Positions 7,267-17,200 of a stretch of 26,061 bases of DNA are shown here, piece by piece (position 1 is the stretch's first letter; each line of letters starts with the position of its first letter). The translations under genes and the position numbers were made by a program. The notes under the pieces are model-generated. The model had not been told where the DNA came from. It did not search any database and was given only the letters and a program-made list of their open reading frames with translations. Source of the stretch: Thraustochytrium sp. TN22 (lineage: Eukaryota > Sar > Bigyra > Thraustochytrida > Thraustochytriidae); contig JABLUY010000367.1 in NCBI GenBank assembly GCA_013306675.1, positions 1-26,061 on the forward strand, in the 5' to 3' direction.

Positions 7267-8291
7267 CACCACCACCTCCGTCACCGTTCGGCGCTGCACG
7301 TTCGCGATTTGCGGAGCCCGCTGCAAGGCGAGACGATCCCGGTCTGCTGCTGCAGCTGCTCGCTCGCCGCGCCTCGCCGCCGGGGTACGCGCCGCCGCGT
7401 CGCCTCGACAGCCAATGCACGGCCACTGCACGATCTTGCATCCGCGCGATCGCCGATCCGCGGCAATCTTCAGGCTGCTCTGGCTTGCTTTGAGCCTGCG
7501 TCTCGCTCATGACAGTGGCCCGCTCCGAGCCCGGCTGGCCGCCCTCGACCATGGCGGTGGCCGCGGCGGGCGGCCCAGGCGCGAGCTCTGCGGCGCGGAG
7601 TGGAGTTGGGCGAGACGACTTGGAGGGAGCCTGAGGGCTCGAAGCGAGCGGGCTTGCAGTGGGAGACGAGCGAGCTTGAGAGGCACGCGACCGCCCTGGG
7701 CTGTAATTAGGCTCAGGCGGAGCCCGGCCGAGGACCCGAGCGGAGAGCCGCAGAAGCGCGAAGAGCCGCAGATGCGCGGAGAGCCGCAGAAGCGCGAAGA
7801 GGCCTGGCCCGCAAGCCGGGTAGGTACGCGATGAAGGCTCTGACAGCTTGCGACGTGGGCGGCGCAACGGGGCTGCGGCGTTCAAGACGCAGAGACGACG
7901 AGGGCAGCGAGAGGGTGCAAAAGAGTGGTTCGCGCCGGGCTCTCTCGACAGGAAAGATACAAGTCGGCACCTGAGGGCGGGTGCCAGATCGTCCGCGAAA
8001 GAGGGCGTGTCGCGACGCACGCAGTGAGACGGGCTGCCAGTGCAAAGCGAGCGACGCGAATGAAGCCGGGTAGCCTGAGCTGGCGCAGGTTCCGTCCGTC
8101 AAGAGTCTCGCTCGCTCATCACTCAATCATGCAAATTCACTCACTTCGTCGCTCGCTCGCTCGCTCGTGGCACCTCTCGCTCTGTCAGCCATCAGGGCTT
8201 GACGAAGGCAAACAAACAAAAAACGTGAAAGAATGTGAATCGAATTTGAAGCCCGGCAGGCTTTTCGCGTTATGGCTCGCCTCGTCCTCCA
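7267..8291. other. Spacer between genes 2 and 3
   Basis: About 1 kb of GC-rich DNA should hold the gene 2 promoter and the gene 3 3' flank. It includes three 18-bp units (gagccgcagaagcgcgaa type) at 7745-7798 and a short CGCT run near 8150-8168. Open frames on both strands are Arg/Ala/Ser-rich with no recognisable domain. I see no RNA gene. Confidence 0.6.
7745..7798. repeat. Three-copy 18-bp tandem repeat
   Basis: Units at 7745, 7763 and 7781 read gagccgcagaagcgcgaa; the first and third are identical and the middle one has two substitutions. It lies about 480 bp upstream of the gene 2 start codon. No function is evident. Confidence 0.85.
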
Positions 8292-9617
8292 TCAAATCTC
8301 GTCGTAGTCGACGCGCACGTAGCACCATGCGCGATCCGAAGGCTTGTAGGCGGTCATGGGCTTCTTGAAGAGCTCGCAGCGGCCGTAGCGATAGTCCCTC
8401 TTTTCGGTCGAGGGGTACTCGTCCTCGTGCTTGGACCAATCGATGTACTGGAACTCGAAGGCGTCGCAGCTGCTGGACTTCTCGCACTTGGCCTGGCACT
8501 CCTCCTTCATGCACGGGCCGCTTGCGTCGCAGACGGCATCGTAGTCTCCCGTACCAACGGGAATGCCAAGGTTAGAGTACTCGCGGCAATAGCCCGGGCC
8601 GAGCAGTTGGAAATAGTCGCCCTTGGCAGGCTTCGGGTTGGACGGCAACGGGCCATACGAGTGGTGGAAGCACTTGTTGTAGTTGTGGGTAGTGAGCATC
8701 CTCCAGCAGGACACGTCGTCGTACGGCGTGGTGTACTTCATCACCTTCTTGTGCAGCTCGCACTTGTAGGTCTTCTCCTGGTACTCGACGCCCTTGCACC
8801 AGTCCTCGTTGTCGTAGCAAAGCTGCTTGCAGTCGTCCAGGCGGTAGATCTTCTTGTACGTCTTGAAATCGCCGCTACCCATGGCGCCGCCATCCTGCGG
8901 CTGATCCGATCGGCACGCGCCGTCACCCATCTTCTTGAACCACTGGCACGTGTGGTACCAGCCCTCGGCCTCCGCCTCCTCCTGCACGAGCTCCTCCTCC
9001 TGAACCTGCTCCTGCACGAAGTAATCCGGGCGCTCCTCCGTGGCCTGCTCCTGCACAAGCCTGGGGCGATCGTAGCACTTGCTGTACTTGGTGGTTTCGT
9101 ACATGTTGTAGCACGAGACGCCGTCCTTGGACTTGTACGCCTTCATCTTCGTCTTGTGGAGCTCGCACTTGTTCTGCTTGTAGTCGTACTCGATGCCCTT
9201 GCACCACGCGGAGTATTTGCCGGCGCACATGTCCTTGCACTCGTAAATGGAGTGGACGCCCCGCTTGAGGACGTAGTCGCCCGTGCCGTACGGTTCGCCA
9301 TACACGTACTTCTCGCGGCAGTAGCCCTTGCCCACCTTCTTGAAGGCCTTGCACAGGACCGTCGTAGTGATGCCCTGCACGAGCTCGGCCTCCTCCTCCT
9401 CGTCGTCGTCGAGGTCGGCCTCCTCCTCCTCCTCACCCTCCTCGTCGTCCTGCACGAGCAGCTTGGGCAGGGGCGGCGGCTTGGGGGCGCCGGCCTGCGC
9501 CAGCGACGCCTGCAGCTCCTGCAGCGTCGCGGCCCGCAGGCTGTTCGCCTCGCTTTGCGCCGCCAGCAGCGACAGCACCAGCACCGCGGCCCACGCCTGC
9601 ACCTTGGCGGCCACCAT
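8292..9617 (-). CDS. Secreted three-module Cys-rich (Apple/PAN-like) protein, gene 3
   Basis: Predicted secreted protein of 441 residues. The ATG at 9617 starts directly on a signal peptide (WAAVLVLSLLAAQSEA), followed by NSLRAATLQELQASLAQA and an acidic linker with PKLLVQ and LVQ motifs. Module 1 (about residues 89-181) is the standard type: CKAFKKVGKGYCR, YGEPYGTGDY, WCKGIEYDYKQNKCELH, CYN. Module 2 (224-316) starts WYHTCQWFKKMGDGACR. Module 3 (from about 344) contains GPGYCRE, GTGDYDAVC, RCELFKKPM and ends RVDYDEI. Modules 2 and 3 closely match the last two modules of gene 1, so this is the compact form of gene 1 without the repeated middle. The linker PDYFVQEQ also survives in the decayed copy near 5100. 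It looks like the simplest full-length template of the family. No enzyme motif or membrane anchor is seen, and the biological role is unknown. Confidence 0.88.
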   Translation of the reverse strand: MVAAKVQAWAAVLVLSLLAAQSEANSLRAATLQELQASLAQAGAPKPPPLPKLLVQDDEEGEEEEEADLDDDEEEEAELVQGITTTVLCKAFKKVGKGYCREKYVYGEPYGTGDYVLKRGVHSIYECKDMCAGKYSAWCKGIEYDYKQNKCELHKTKMKAYKSKDGVSCYNMYETTKYSKCYDRPRLVQEQATEERPDYFVQEQVQEEELVQEEAEAEGWYHTCQWFKKMGDGACRSDQPQDGGAMGSGDFKTYKKIYRLDDCKQLCYDNEDWCKGVEYQEKTYKCELHKKVMKYTTPYDDVSCWRMLTTHNYNKCFHHSYGPLPSNPKPAKGDYFQLLGPGYCREYSNLGIPVGTGDYDAVCDASGPCMKEECQAKCEKSSSCDAFEFQYIDWSKHEDEYPSTEKRDYRYGRCELFKKPMTAYKPSDRAWCYVRVDYDEI

Positions 9618-11220
9618 CTTGCCGGCCGGCTCGCGCTCGACCTCGCTCGCCGCGCTTCAACCTTGCAGACCTCGCCCTGCAGGCCGCTCTCGATTCAGGT
9701 TTGCATTGCCAAGATCCACGCCACGATCCAGGCGCGCCCGAGTACCCCGGATACGCGCCGGTGGCGGTCGTGGGCTCGTCACGTTGCGCGCGCCGCAGTC
9801 CAGAGGCTCGCCGGAGCAGCTGTCTGCTCTGCTGCCGTGGACGCTGGAGTCCTGCGCCGCAATGCAGCTAGGACGGCTGGCTGCCCTGCAGCACGCCGCC
9901 GCTGCCGAGCGCCGCGGGCGCGACGGCGCGGCGAGCCCCGCGGGCGACTCGCGCGCCCGAGCCCGGCGGCGGCCGGACATGCTGACACGAGAGGGCGAGG
10001 ACCCAGCCCGCAGAACGGAGGACCCGGAGGTATGTATCCGGAGGCCGGACGGTCGGTATCTAAGGTTTCTATCCAGCCTCGAGTCGCGTTCGTAGCCCGC
10101 GGCCCTGTGCAGGATCTTGGCCGAAGCTCCAAGGGCGCCAAGATCGCGGATCATCCCGCGCAGCCTGGCGCCCTCGCCTCACGCCGGGGCCCAGGCGACG
10201 AGGACGGGCCGGGAGGGACCCGAAGCCTCCGCTGAGGCAGGCCGAGCCTGCCAGGTCTTTGGTGGCGAGCCCGAGCTCAAGCGCCGACTTCGCCCAGGGG
10301 CGCGCCGCCGCTCGTGGCCTGCACGATCGCCAGGCCGGGGCTGCCGCGGCGGCCAGCGAGCCAGCCAGCCGGCCGGGCCTGGGGCGGCCCCGCGGCCCGC
10401 GAGGCGCAGTGGAGCGGGTTGGAGCCCGGGCGAGCGGGCTCGCGCCGCGTCGCGCCGCGTCGCTTCGCGTCGTGCCGGGCCTCCGGGTCGTGCATGGGGC
10501 AGCCATGGGGCGGGCATCGAGGGGCATCGCGCATCATCAACGCGTGCAGCCAGCCACCAGCTAGCTACTAGCGAGCGAGCCGAGCCGCCCACTGGAAGCG
10601 GTCGGGGACGCGGGCGCGGCCTCGGGTGCAGCCTGAGGCCAGCCCGCCGCCCGCTCGCTCGCGTCCGGGCGAGTGCGGCGAGTGTCGCGCTGGTCTTGGG
10701 CGAGGACCCCGCGCGTGTCCCGGCGCAAAACGAGGCGAGGTCCACTGCGCGCAGGGCACTAGCACATTCGATATCCCAATCACACCTCTATGCTTACTCG
10801 TATCCGCCTACCACGCGGGGGTCCCTCGGTGACGCCCGGCACAGGGGGCACTAAAGCGTATTAAGAGGGTACTTTACTCCCGATTTGCTCCAAAAAAGTG
10901 GCCTAGAGTCTGGCGAAGTTAGTTCCGCATTCGATCAAAAACGCAGCGATGGGGCCGAGCTTGAAGAGGCCCACTCGAAGCGACCCAAGGCTCCTGCCCC
11001 CTATTCATTTTGGCCGAAGGCGTGGTGGTTAGGATGAGATGAGCTCGGCAGTTCGCCCAGAGCGGCTTTGGGGGGAGCTCGCGCGCGACTTCGTCGCGGA
11101 GCGCGCTGGAGCCGCAGGCGCTGCGGCGCGCGGCTGCAGGCGGCCCTGGCGGGTGCCTTGTGCCTGCTCTCAGCTCGCACGCCCCTGCCGCAGCGCTTGG
11201 ACGTGGAGTCGGGCCCGCAC
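9618..11220. other. Gene-poor spacer upstream of gene 3
   Basis: About 1.6 kb of very GC-rich DNA covers the gene 3 promoter side and the left flank of the broken mobile-element-like gene. It contains runs of cgcgccgcgtcg (about 10440-10470). Open frames on both strands are Arg/Ala/Pro-rich and overlap heavily, with no recognisable domain. From about 10850 the sequence becomes less GC-rich, with a TTAA at 10861-10864. I found no tRNA or rRNA. Confidence 0.55.
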
Positions 11221-11228
11221 TGCGACAT

Positions 11229-12905
11229 CATGGCATCGGCGAGGCCTAACCACCGCGTGGAGGACGACAGCGACAGCGACAGCGACAGCGAGTTCGTGCC
11301 CCTGGACAAGCGGGACACAGGGGACGAAGACGAAGAAGGAGAGGAGCTTGGCGACGAGGATGCTCGTGCTGAGGCCGCTGCGCAGCAAGACTTCGAAGAC
11401 ATACTTGCGTTGGTCGACGAACCGACGCGTGGTGCGAGTGCATGTTCGAGGTCGGCCTCATTCAGCACAAGACCGTTCCGGGGCTCGCAGTCTCGCCGGA
11501 TGGAGTCGCTCGCGTCCGGCTTCCAGGCGCGGAGTGCGACGCATCGTCAGTACTATGCAGCGTCGAGATCAAGACGCGCGTCGCGCCTGGAGGCGCGGTA
11601 GACGCACGTATCGTGAGCACCCAGATGAACACGTGGGGGACGAGACTTGGTGGAAGGCCATACCTGCCGAGCACCGCGCGCAAGTCTTGCACCAAGCTGT
11701 GGTCCTCCAAATCGATCACGTGCTCTACGTTGCTGCCAGCACGAGTTCGTGTTTGTACGCCTGCCTCGTTGAAGTGCCTCCGGACGCCCGGCTCGCCATG
11801 GAGCGCGCTCTGAAACCGTGGGCGGACAAGCTCACGACATGGGCGCACCAGAGCATCGACAGCGGGTGCGCCGCCCAAGCCACCTGCCATCTTCGGCGAG
11901 GAGGAGGGGGCGGTGCTGAGCTCGCACTTCCGGCTGTGGCGCGCCATGCGCAAGCTTGTCGCTCTGAAGGGGCCCATGCGGCCCGTGCATGTCATCAAGT
12001 GCTTACCGCAGGAGCTATACAACGTCGCAAAGGGCGGCGTCGACGGAAGCACACAGTACGTGGAGCAGATCACCAACACGCAGTGCATGAATCTGAGCTG
12101 CGACCAGAACATCGCGTTGCGCACGTACAAGCAGCTCGTTGTCAACGCCATCGTGGTCTACCGCTACTTACAGGCTGCGAGGAAGAGCAACCTCGAAGAC
12201 AGCGACGGGCTAAAGGCCCTCCGCGACAAGGTGAACCGCTCTGAAGCGCTCAGCACTGTCTCGTTCCGCCTCACTGTCGACATGGTCCGTCACGTCTACA
12301 GGAGCAGGCAGCTCGATACGGCGCAGGTGGAGTTCAACATGCAGCCAAGCATGCCCAAGCCCACTGGGCTCACCAGGGAAGCGGCGAGGGACCTCGTGAC
12401 CGCCGGTAAGCGCAAGCGAACCCCCGAGTTGCAGAAGTTCTTCAACCACGGCCAAGCCCGCGACATCCGCCTCGATGCCGCACTGCAACATGACTCAGAG
12501 GCAGCGGGAAAGGCATCCTTCAACGCCAACAACAAGAGGATTCCCGCCAAGCGGCTCTGCGTCATCTGCGGCAAGCAAACGCACCGTCGTTGCACCATCT
12601 GCGGTGTGCCTCTGCACGTGTTCATGAGAAAGAATGAACGCACAACCTGCTTTTCCAAGTGGCACACGCGCGTGCGCGTCGAGCCTCACGAAGGCTTCAA
12701 GAAGCGCAAGACAAACGTCAACGGAACACCTTCGCCCATTTGCCTCGATCATGTCGATTCGAGCAGCGCCAGTGCCTCGTCCGGTACCCCTACAGCGCAG
12801 AGCAGGAACGACCACGTAGCCCAAGCCAGCTACACCGACACCCCATCAAGCCATAGTTCAAGATCCTCTCGCAGCAGCCTCAGCACGAGTCCATCGTGCC
12901 CTTGA
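11229..12905 (+). pseudogene. Broken mobile-element-like gene: YqaJ-type nuclease plus piggyBac-like C-terminal Cys/His cluster
   Basis: Recognisable coding pieces lie in order but in different frames. Frame 1 (about 11230-11420) encodes an acidic leader (DSDSDSDSEFVPLDKRD). Frame 3 (about 11409-11610) encodes WCECMFEVGLIQHKTVPGLA, then VSPDGVA and SVEIKTRV, the Asp and Glu-x-Lys pattern of the YqaJ/lambda-exonuclease fold. Frame 2 (about 11620-11870) encodes HRAQVLHQAVVLQIDHVLYV, which fits the downstream Gln motif of YqaJ. Frame 3 resumes at about 11870 and stays open to 12905 with LPQELYNVAKGGVD and CVICGKQTHRRCTICGVPLH...CFSKWH, a Cys/His cluster like the piggyBac transposase C-terminus. 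At least three frame changes and a stop at 11811-11813 break it, so no full protein can be made without introns, and I see no convincing ones. It may be a dead element or debris of a host nuclease; the nuclease call is firmer than the piggyBac link. Confidence 0.62.
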
Positions 12906-14021
12906 TGCAGCCCAAGTTGGCCTCAGCATCCGCACAGGCCAGTCGGAAGTGACCAACACTTTACGCTTCCATACAAACCCAGTAGTTGAAAGTTCCAAAA
13001 ATGATTAGAATCATGATAGCAACAGGTCAGTCGAGCGCAAGCAGGAGAGCCGATTTACTAGGGATAATATGGCTATCCTGATTAAACTCCGTCTAGGGCG
13101 ATGGGATTGGGATATGGCCGCTGCATCCAAGCCCGCGGGCTCAGTGACAATTATGATGAACTGCCGGCGTGCAGTGCATTCATTGGCCTGGCAGCCATGA
13201 AGAGACGACAGTCTGCGCGCAGGAGCAACGGATGTCCTGGAGGGTCAACAACTGCGGCCCGAGGGGTGCTAGTGGGCGACATGACGTTTGCGCACATAGT
13301 TACTACGCGAGAAGAATACGCTCAAGCTTCTTGTGGCAGGGACGACGATCTCTTCTTCCGAGTCGTTGCGGCGCGCAAGCATGCCAATGAGCCAAGAGAG
13401 TCACACCGAAATCGTGCGCACCACCGGCACTCGGCACCCATCACACGCGTCACGGTCCTTGTTCTCTCTGCCAGTGGTGGCTTCCAACGTTTTCTTTCTT
13501 GCATCACGCATGGGCCATGGCGCTCGGCCATGACTTGGTCCGCCGAGCAGCGCAAAAATATGCTCGAGTGCGTGGATGCCGGCGTCCCCAACACGGCCTT
13601 TCCCATATCGTTCGATTCGCCCGGATTTAAGTTGAGCATGATAACGCGGAGGCTCCCAAACCTAACTCCATGCGCGACTCCTGCGCGACTCCGTCCGAGT
13701 CTTGGACTCTCCATTGGGTCTCACTGTCAAGGCCCGGCCGTCGTTGCTCGCAGAGAGTGCCTCCACGAGTGGGGCGCAGGCGCGCCCCTCCAGCCAGGAG
13801 CACGTTGCGTTCACTGTCAAATCGAAGTCCGGCACACGCGCGGCCGCGCTCGGCGGCGGCGGCGGCAGCGGCTGCGCGCGGCGGCAGGCGGCGGCTGCGC
13901 CCGGCCTGTGCTCGCGGCGGTGGCCCGCAGAGCGCGCCTGCCAGCGCGTGCGGTGCAGAGCTGTCGCGGCAGCGGCGGCAGGGCGGTTACCCAGGGCACA
14001 TCCAGGGACCTCGAGGACCTG

Positions 14022-14052
<31 letters not shown>

Positions 14053-14234
14053 CAGGGCCTGGGGCTCGCGCTCAGGCTCGGAGCCTCGGGCTAGGACTCA
14101 GACCCGGACACCGACTCCGACTTCCGACTCCCGGCTCCATCTCAGACGCGAACGTGCAAGCGCTAGCGCTTGCACTAGCGGACGACTCGACGCTTTCTTG
14201 CAGTTATTAAGAAGGAGCCCGAGCGCGCGGAGCC
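12906..14234. other. Spacer between broken element and LRR-RhoGEF gene
   Basis: The first 200 bp (about 12940-13110) form the most AT-rich patch nearby, with a TTAA at 13082-13085, and may be the right flank of the element. From about 13820 the DNA is strongly GC-rich and includes a (gacgag)n-like run near 14020-14055; the last few hundred bases should carry the promoter of the plus-strand gene at 14235. A plus frame covers 13101-14210, but its translation has no recognisable domain and dissolves into Arg/Ala-rich sequence, so I do not call it a gene. Confidence 0.5.
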
Positions 14235-17200
14235 ATGGAGCGCGTGCTGGACGAGGTGATCGGCGGCAGGGACCCGCGACGCGTGCGGTGGCTAAGCTTG
14301 GGCCGCGCCGTGGAGACCTTTGGCGTGGAGGAGCGACTCACGGACGTGCGCGGGCTAGAGGCCTGTGAGGCGCTCGTGAGCCTGGACCTGAGCGGGCATG
14401 CGCTGTCCAACGCCGACCGGCTGCGCGGCCTGCGGCAGCTGCAGGAGCTCGACCTTTCTCGCAACCGACTGCGGCACCTGGAGGGCCTGGGCCGCCTGCA
14501 GAACCTGCGCGTGCTGGACCTGAGCGGCAACCTGGTGGAGCACCTGCCGGAGCAGATGGGCCTGCTCCAGCAGCTGCAGTGGCTGGACCTGCGCGGCAAC
14601 AAGCTGGGCGACCCGGAGGAGCTCGCAAACCTCGCGCCCTGCGGCCGCCTGTTCCGCCTCTTCCTCAAGGGCAACCCGCTCTGTGGGCTGCCCACGGTCG
14701 GCGATCTGGTGCTCAAGCACTGCCGCAGCCTCACCTTTTTGGACGATGCTGAGGTGGTGCGCAGCACAAACGGTAGCGGCGGTGGCGGCAGCGGGCGCGG
14801 GGCGCGCGCGCTGCCTGCCAGCGCCACGGCCACGCCGGCAGACCAGGAGGCCAAGGAGCGTATCTCGCGCCTCGAGCGCCAGGTGGCGGCCGAGCGAGGC
14901 ACCGTGCAGTCGCTGCAGACGCAGAATCAGGACCTCAAGAACGAACTGGAGGCAACAGCGCAGCTACTCGCGCGCAAGACCTCCGAGTGGGCCGTCGCTG
15001 AGGAACAGGCCAGCCGCCTGCAGCAGGAGCTCGCCTTCTTGCGCATCGACGGGAGATCTGGCGCCGCTGCCGCATCGGCTGCGCCGCCCGCTTCGCCTGG
15101 GCAAGAGTCCTTGTCTCCGCCGCCGCCGCCGCCGCCATCGTCGTCGTCGTCCTCGCACAGCGCGACGGACGCTGTTGCGGAACTCTGGGGCCTGGTGAGC
15201 CGGTCGCCGCTGAGCGGGCCCGTGCTGCCGCGCGGCGAGCTGGCCGAGGCGCTGCGCGAGGTGGAGGGCGCCATCGCCGACAACGCCAAGCGCGCCACGG
15301 CGCGACTGCGCGCGCTCAACCTCGAATTCGCCGATGCCAAGGCCGAGCTGGCGCGCCTCCAGGACGAGCTGGACGGCGCCGTGGGCAGCCAGGACCGCCA
15401 GCGCATGGAGGCCGCGCAGCTGGCCGCCGCCAGCATCGACGCCCGCGGCGACGCGGCCGCCACCACGGCGGCGCGCATCGATGCCAAGGAGCGCGAGCTG
15501 CGCGTGGTCACAGCGCTGCGGCGCCATATGGACGCGGTCCGCGACGCGCTCGCCACGCTGCTGGAGCGCGCGCAGGAGCTCCTAGTGCGCCACACGGAGC
15601 GCGTTGTCACTGAGCACGACGCCGGCGACAAGCAGTCCAGCGGCGACAAGTACACCGCCGCACGCGCCGCGCACGAAGACCGCATCGCGCACGCCAAGAC
15701 CGAAATGCGCGACGCCGCCGTGCATGCCTCGCTCGTGTGGGCAGAGCTGCGCGACGCGCTAGCCGCCTGCGAGCCGGCTGTGGCGCAGCACTTTGGCGAC
15801 CTGCTCGCGCTCGACGCGCTGGAGGACCTCGTGGTCGAACAGGACGAGGCCGAGACCAAGGTCTTCCAGGCGGATTCAGGCTTCCAGCGCACCACGGTCT
15901 TCGACACCACCATGGCAGTCTTCTCAGACCAGGCCATGCGCGTCAAGCGTATGCAGGCCACGGTGGCGGCCGGCCTCGAGGCCTGCGAGGTGCGCTCCGG
16001 TCAGCTGCGCCGCGATGCGGACGCTCTCGCGTCCGCGACGCCCACCAGCATCTTTTCGCCGCAGGAGCCCGCCTCGGCTGCCGCGGAGCGCGAGGCCGCC
16101 GCCGACGCCCTCGTGGACGACCTGCATGAGGACGTGCACGCTGCGCAGTCGCGCATCCGTGACCTGCAGGCCACCATCCTGCAGCTCAAGTGCGAGGCGT
16201 GGCGCGTGGAGGCCACGCTGCGCACCAAGCAGTGCTCCATCATGTGCGCTGCCGTCGACGAAAAGGACGCCGCCGTCAAGGCCTGCAGTGAGGTCATTCG
16301 ACGCCTGCGCGAGAGCGGCGCCACCGAGTCAGCGGCGACGGCGACGGCCAGCGCCGTTGCCGCCTTCGACCTCGACAGCCTCGCCGGCAGCGAGCGCTCC
16401 GCAGCCCTCTCCCTGCGCGACCTGGGTCCCGGTCGCCCCGGCGCCGGCGCCGGCGCCACGGCCGCGCCGCCACGCCAGGACGCCGCGAGGCGGCGCCGCG
16501 GCGGCGGAAACGACGGCAGCGAGAGCGGTGCCGCTCAGGAGGACGCCAGCGCCACGCGCTCGTCGTCCGCGGCGGCCGCGCTCATGGCGGTGTCGGAGCA
16601 AAAGGCGCGCGAGGTCCGCCGTCAGGTGCTGGACGACCTGGTCGAGCGCGAGGCGCAGTACCTGGACGACCTCCACCTGCTGGTCAACAGCTTCCTGGTG
16701 CCCATGCGCCGCCGCTGCCTGCTGCCCCCGCGCGACTTGCAGGCCATTTGCCTCAACGCCGAGGACATTTGCCGGCTGCACGAGTCGCTCGGCCAGGCGC
16801 TCGGCCGCAGCGCCGGCCGCATGGACGCCAGCGATATCGTCGCAGCCTACCTGAAGCGCGCCGAACGCCTTGAGGCATACGTAAACTTTGGCGTCAACTG
16901 CTCGCTCGCCATGGCTGTGGCGGCCGTTCGCCGCCGCGAGGTAGCCGGTTTCGCCAGCTTCCTGCGCGCCACGCCGCAGGGTGAGGACGGCGGCGACATG
17001 CTGCGCCGCCTGCTGCAGCGCCCGCTGCAGCAGCTCTGCATGTACGAGCAGGCCTTCTTCCGTCTGCTTGACCTCAACAAAGCGGGCGGCAACGCCGCCA
17101 TGGAGGAGCGCCTCGAGGCGCTCGCTTCGGCCGTCACTCAGGTGCTCAATCGGATCGACTGCAATGTGGAGGACGCCAAGCGCCGCGCCGAGGCGCTCGC

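Noticed and set aside
8427-10235. 602-codon plus-strand open frame antisense to gene 3
   Set aside because: Same mirror composition; it runs out into GC-rich spacer with no domain.
13600-13640. gttcgattc, like a tRNA T-loop
   Set aside because: No flanking T-stem, acceptor or anticodon arms could be folded around it on either strand.
13101-14210. 369-codon plus-strand frame upstream of the RhoGEF gene
   Set aside because: No domain, composition shifts from ordinary to Arg/Ala-rich and then to a Glu/Asp repeat, and other frames are equally open; probably spacer and promoter DNA.
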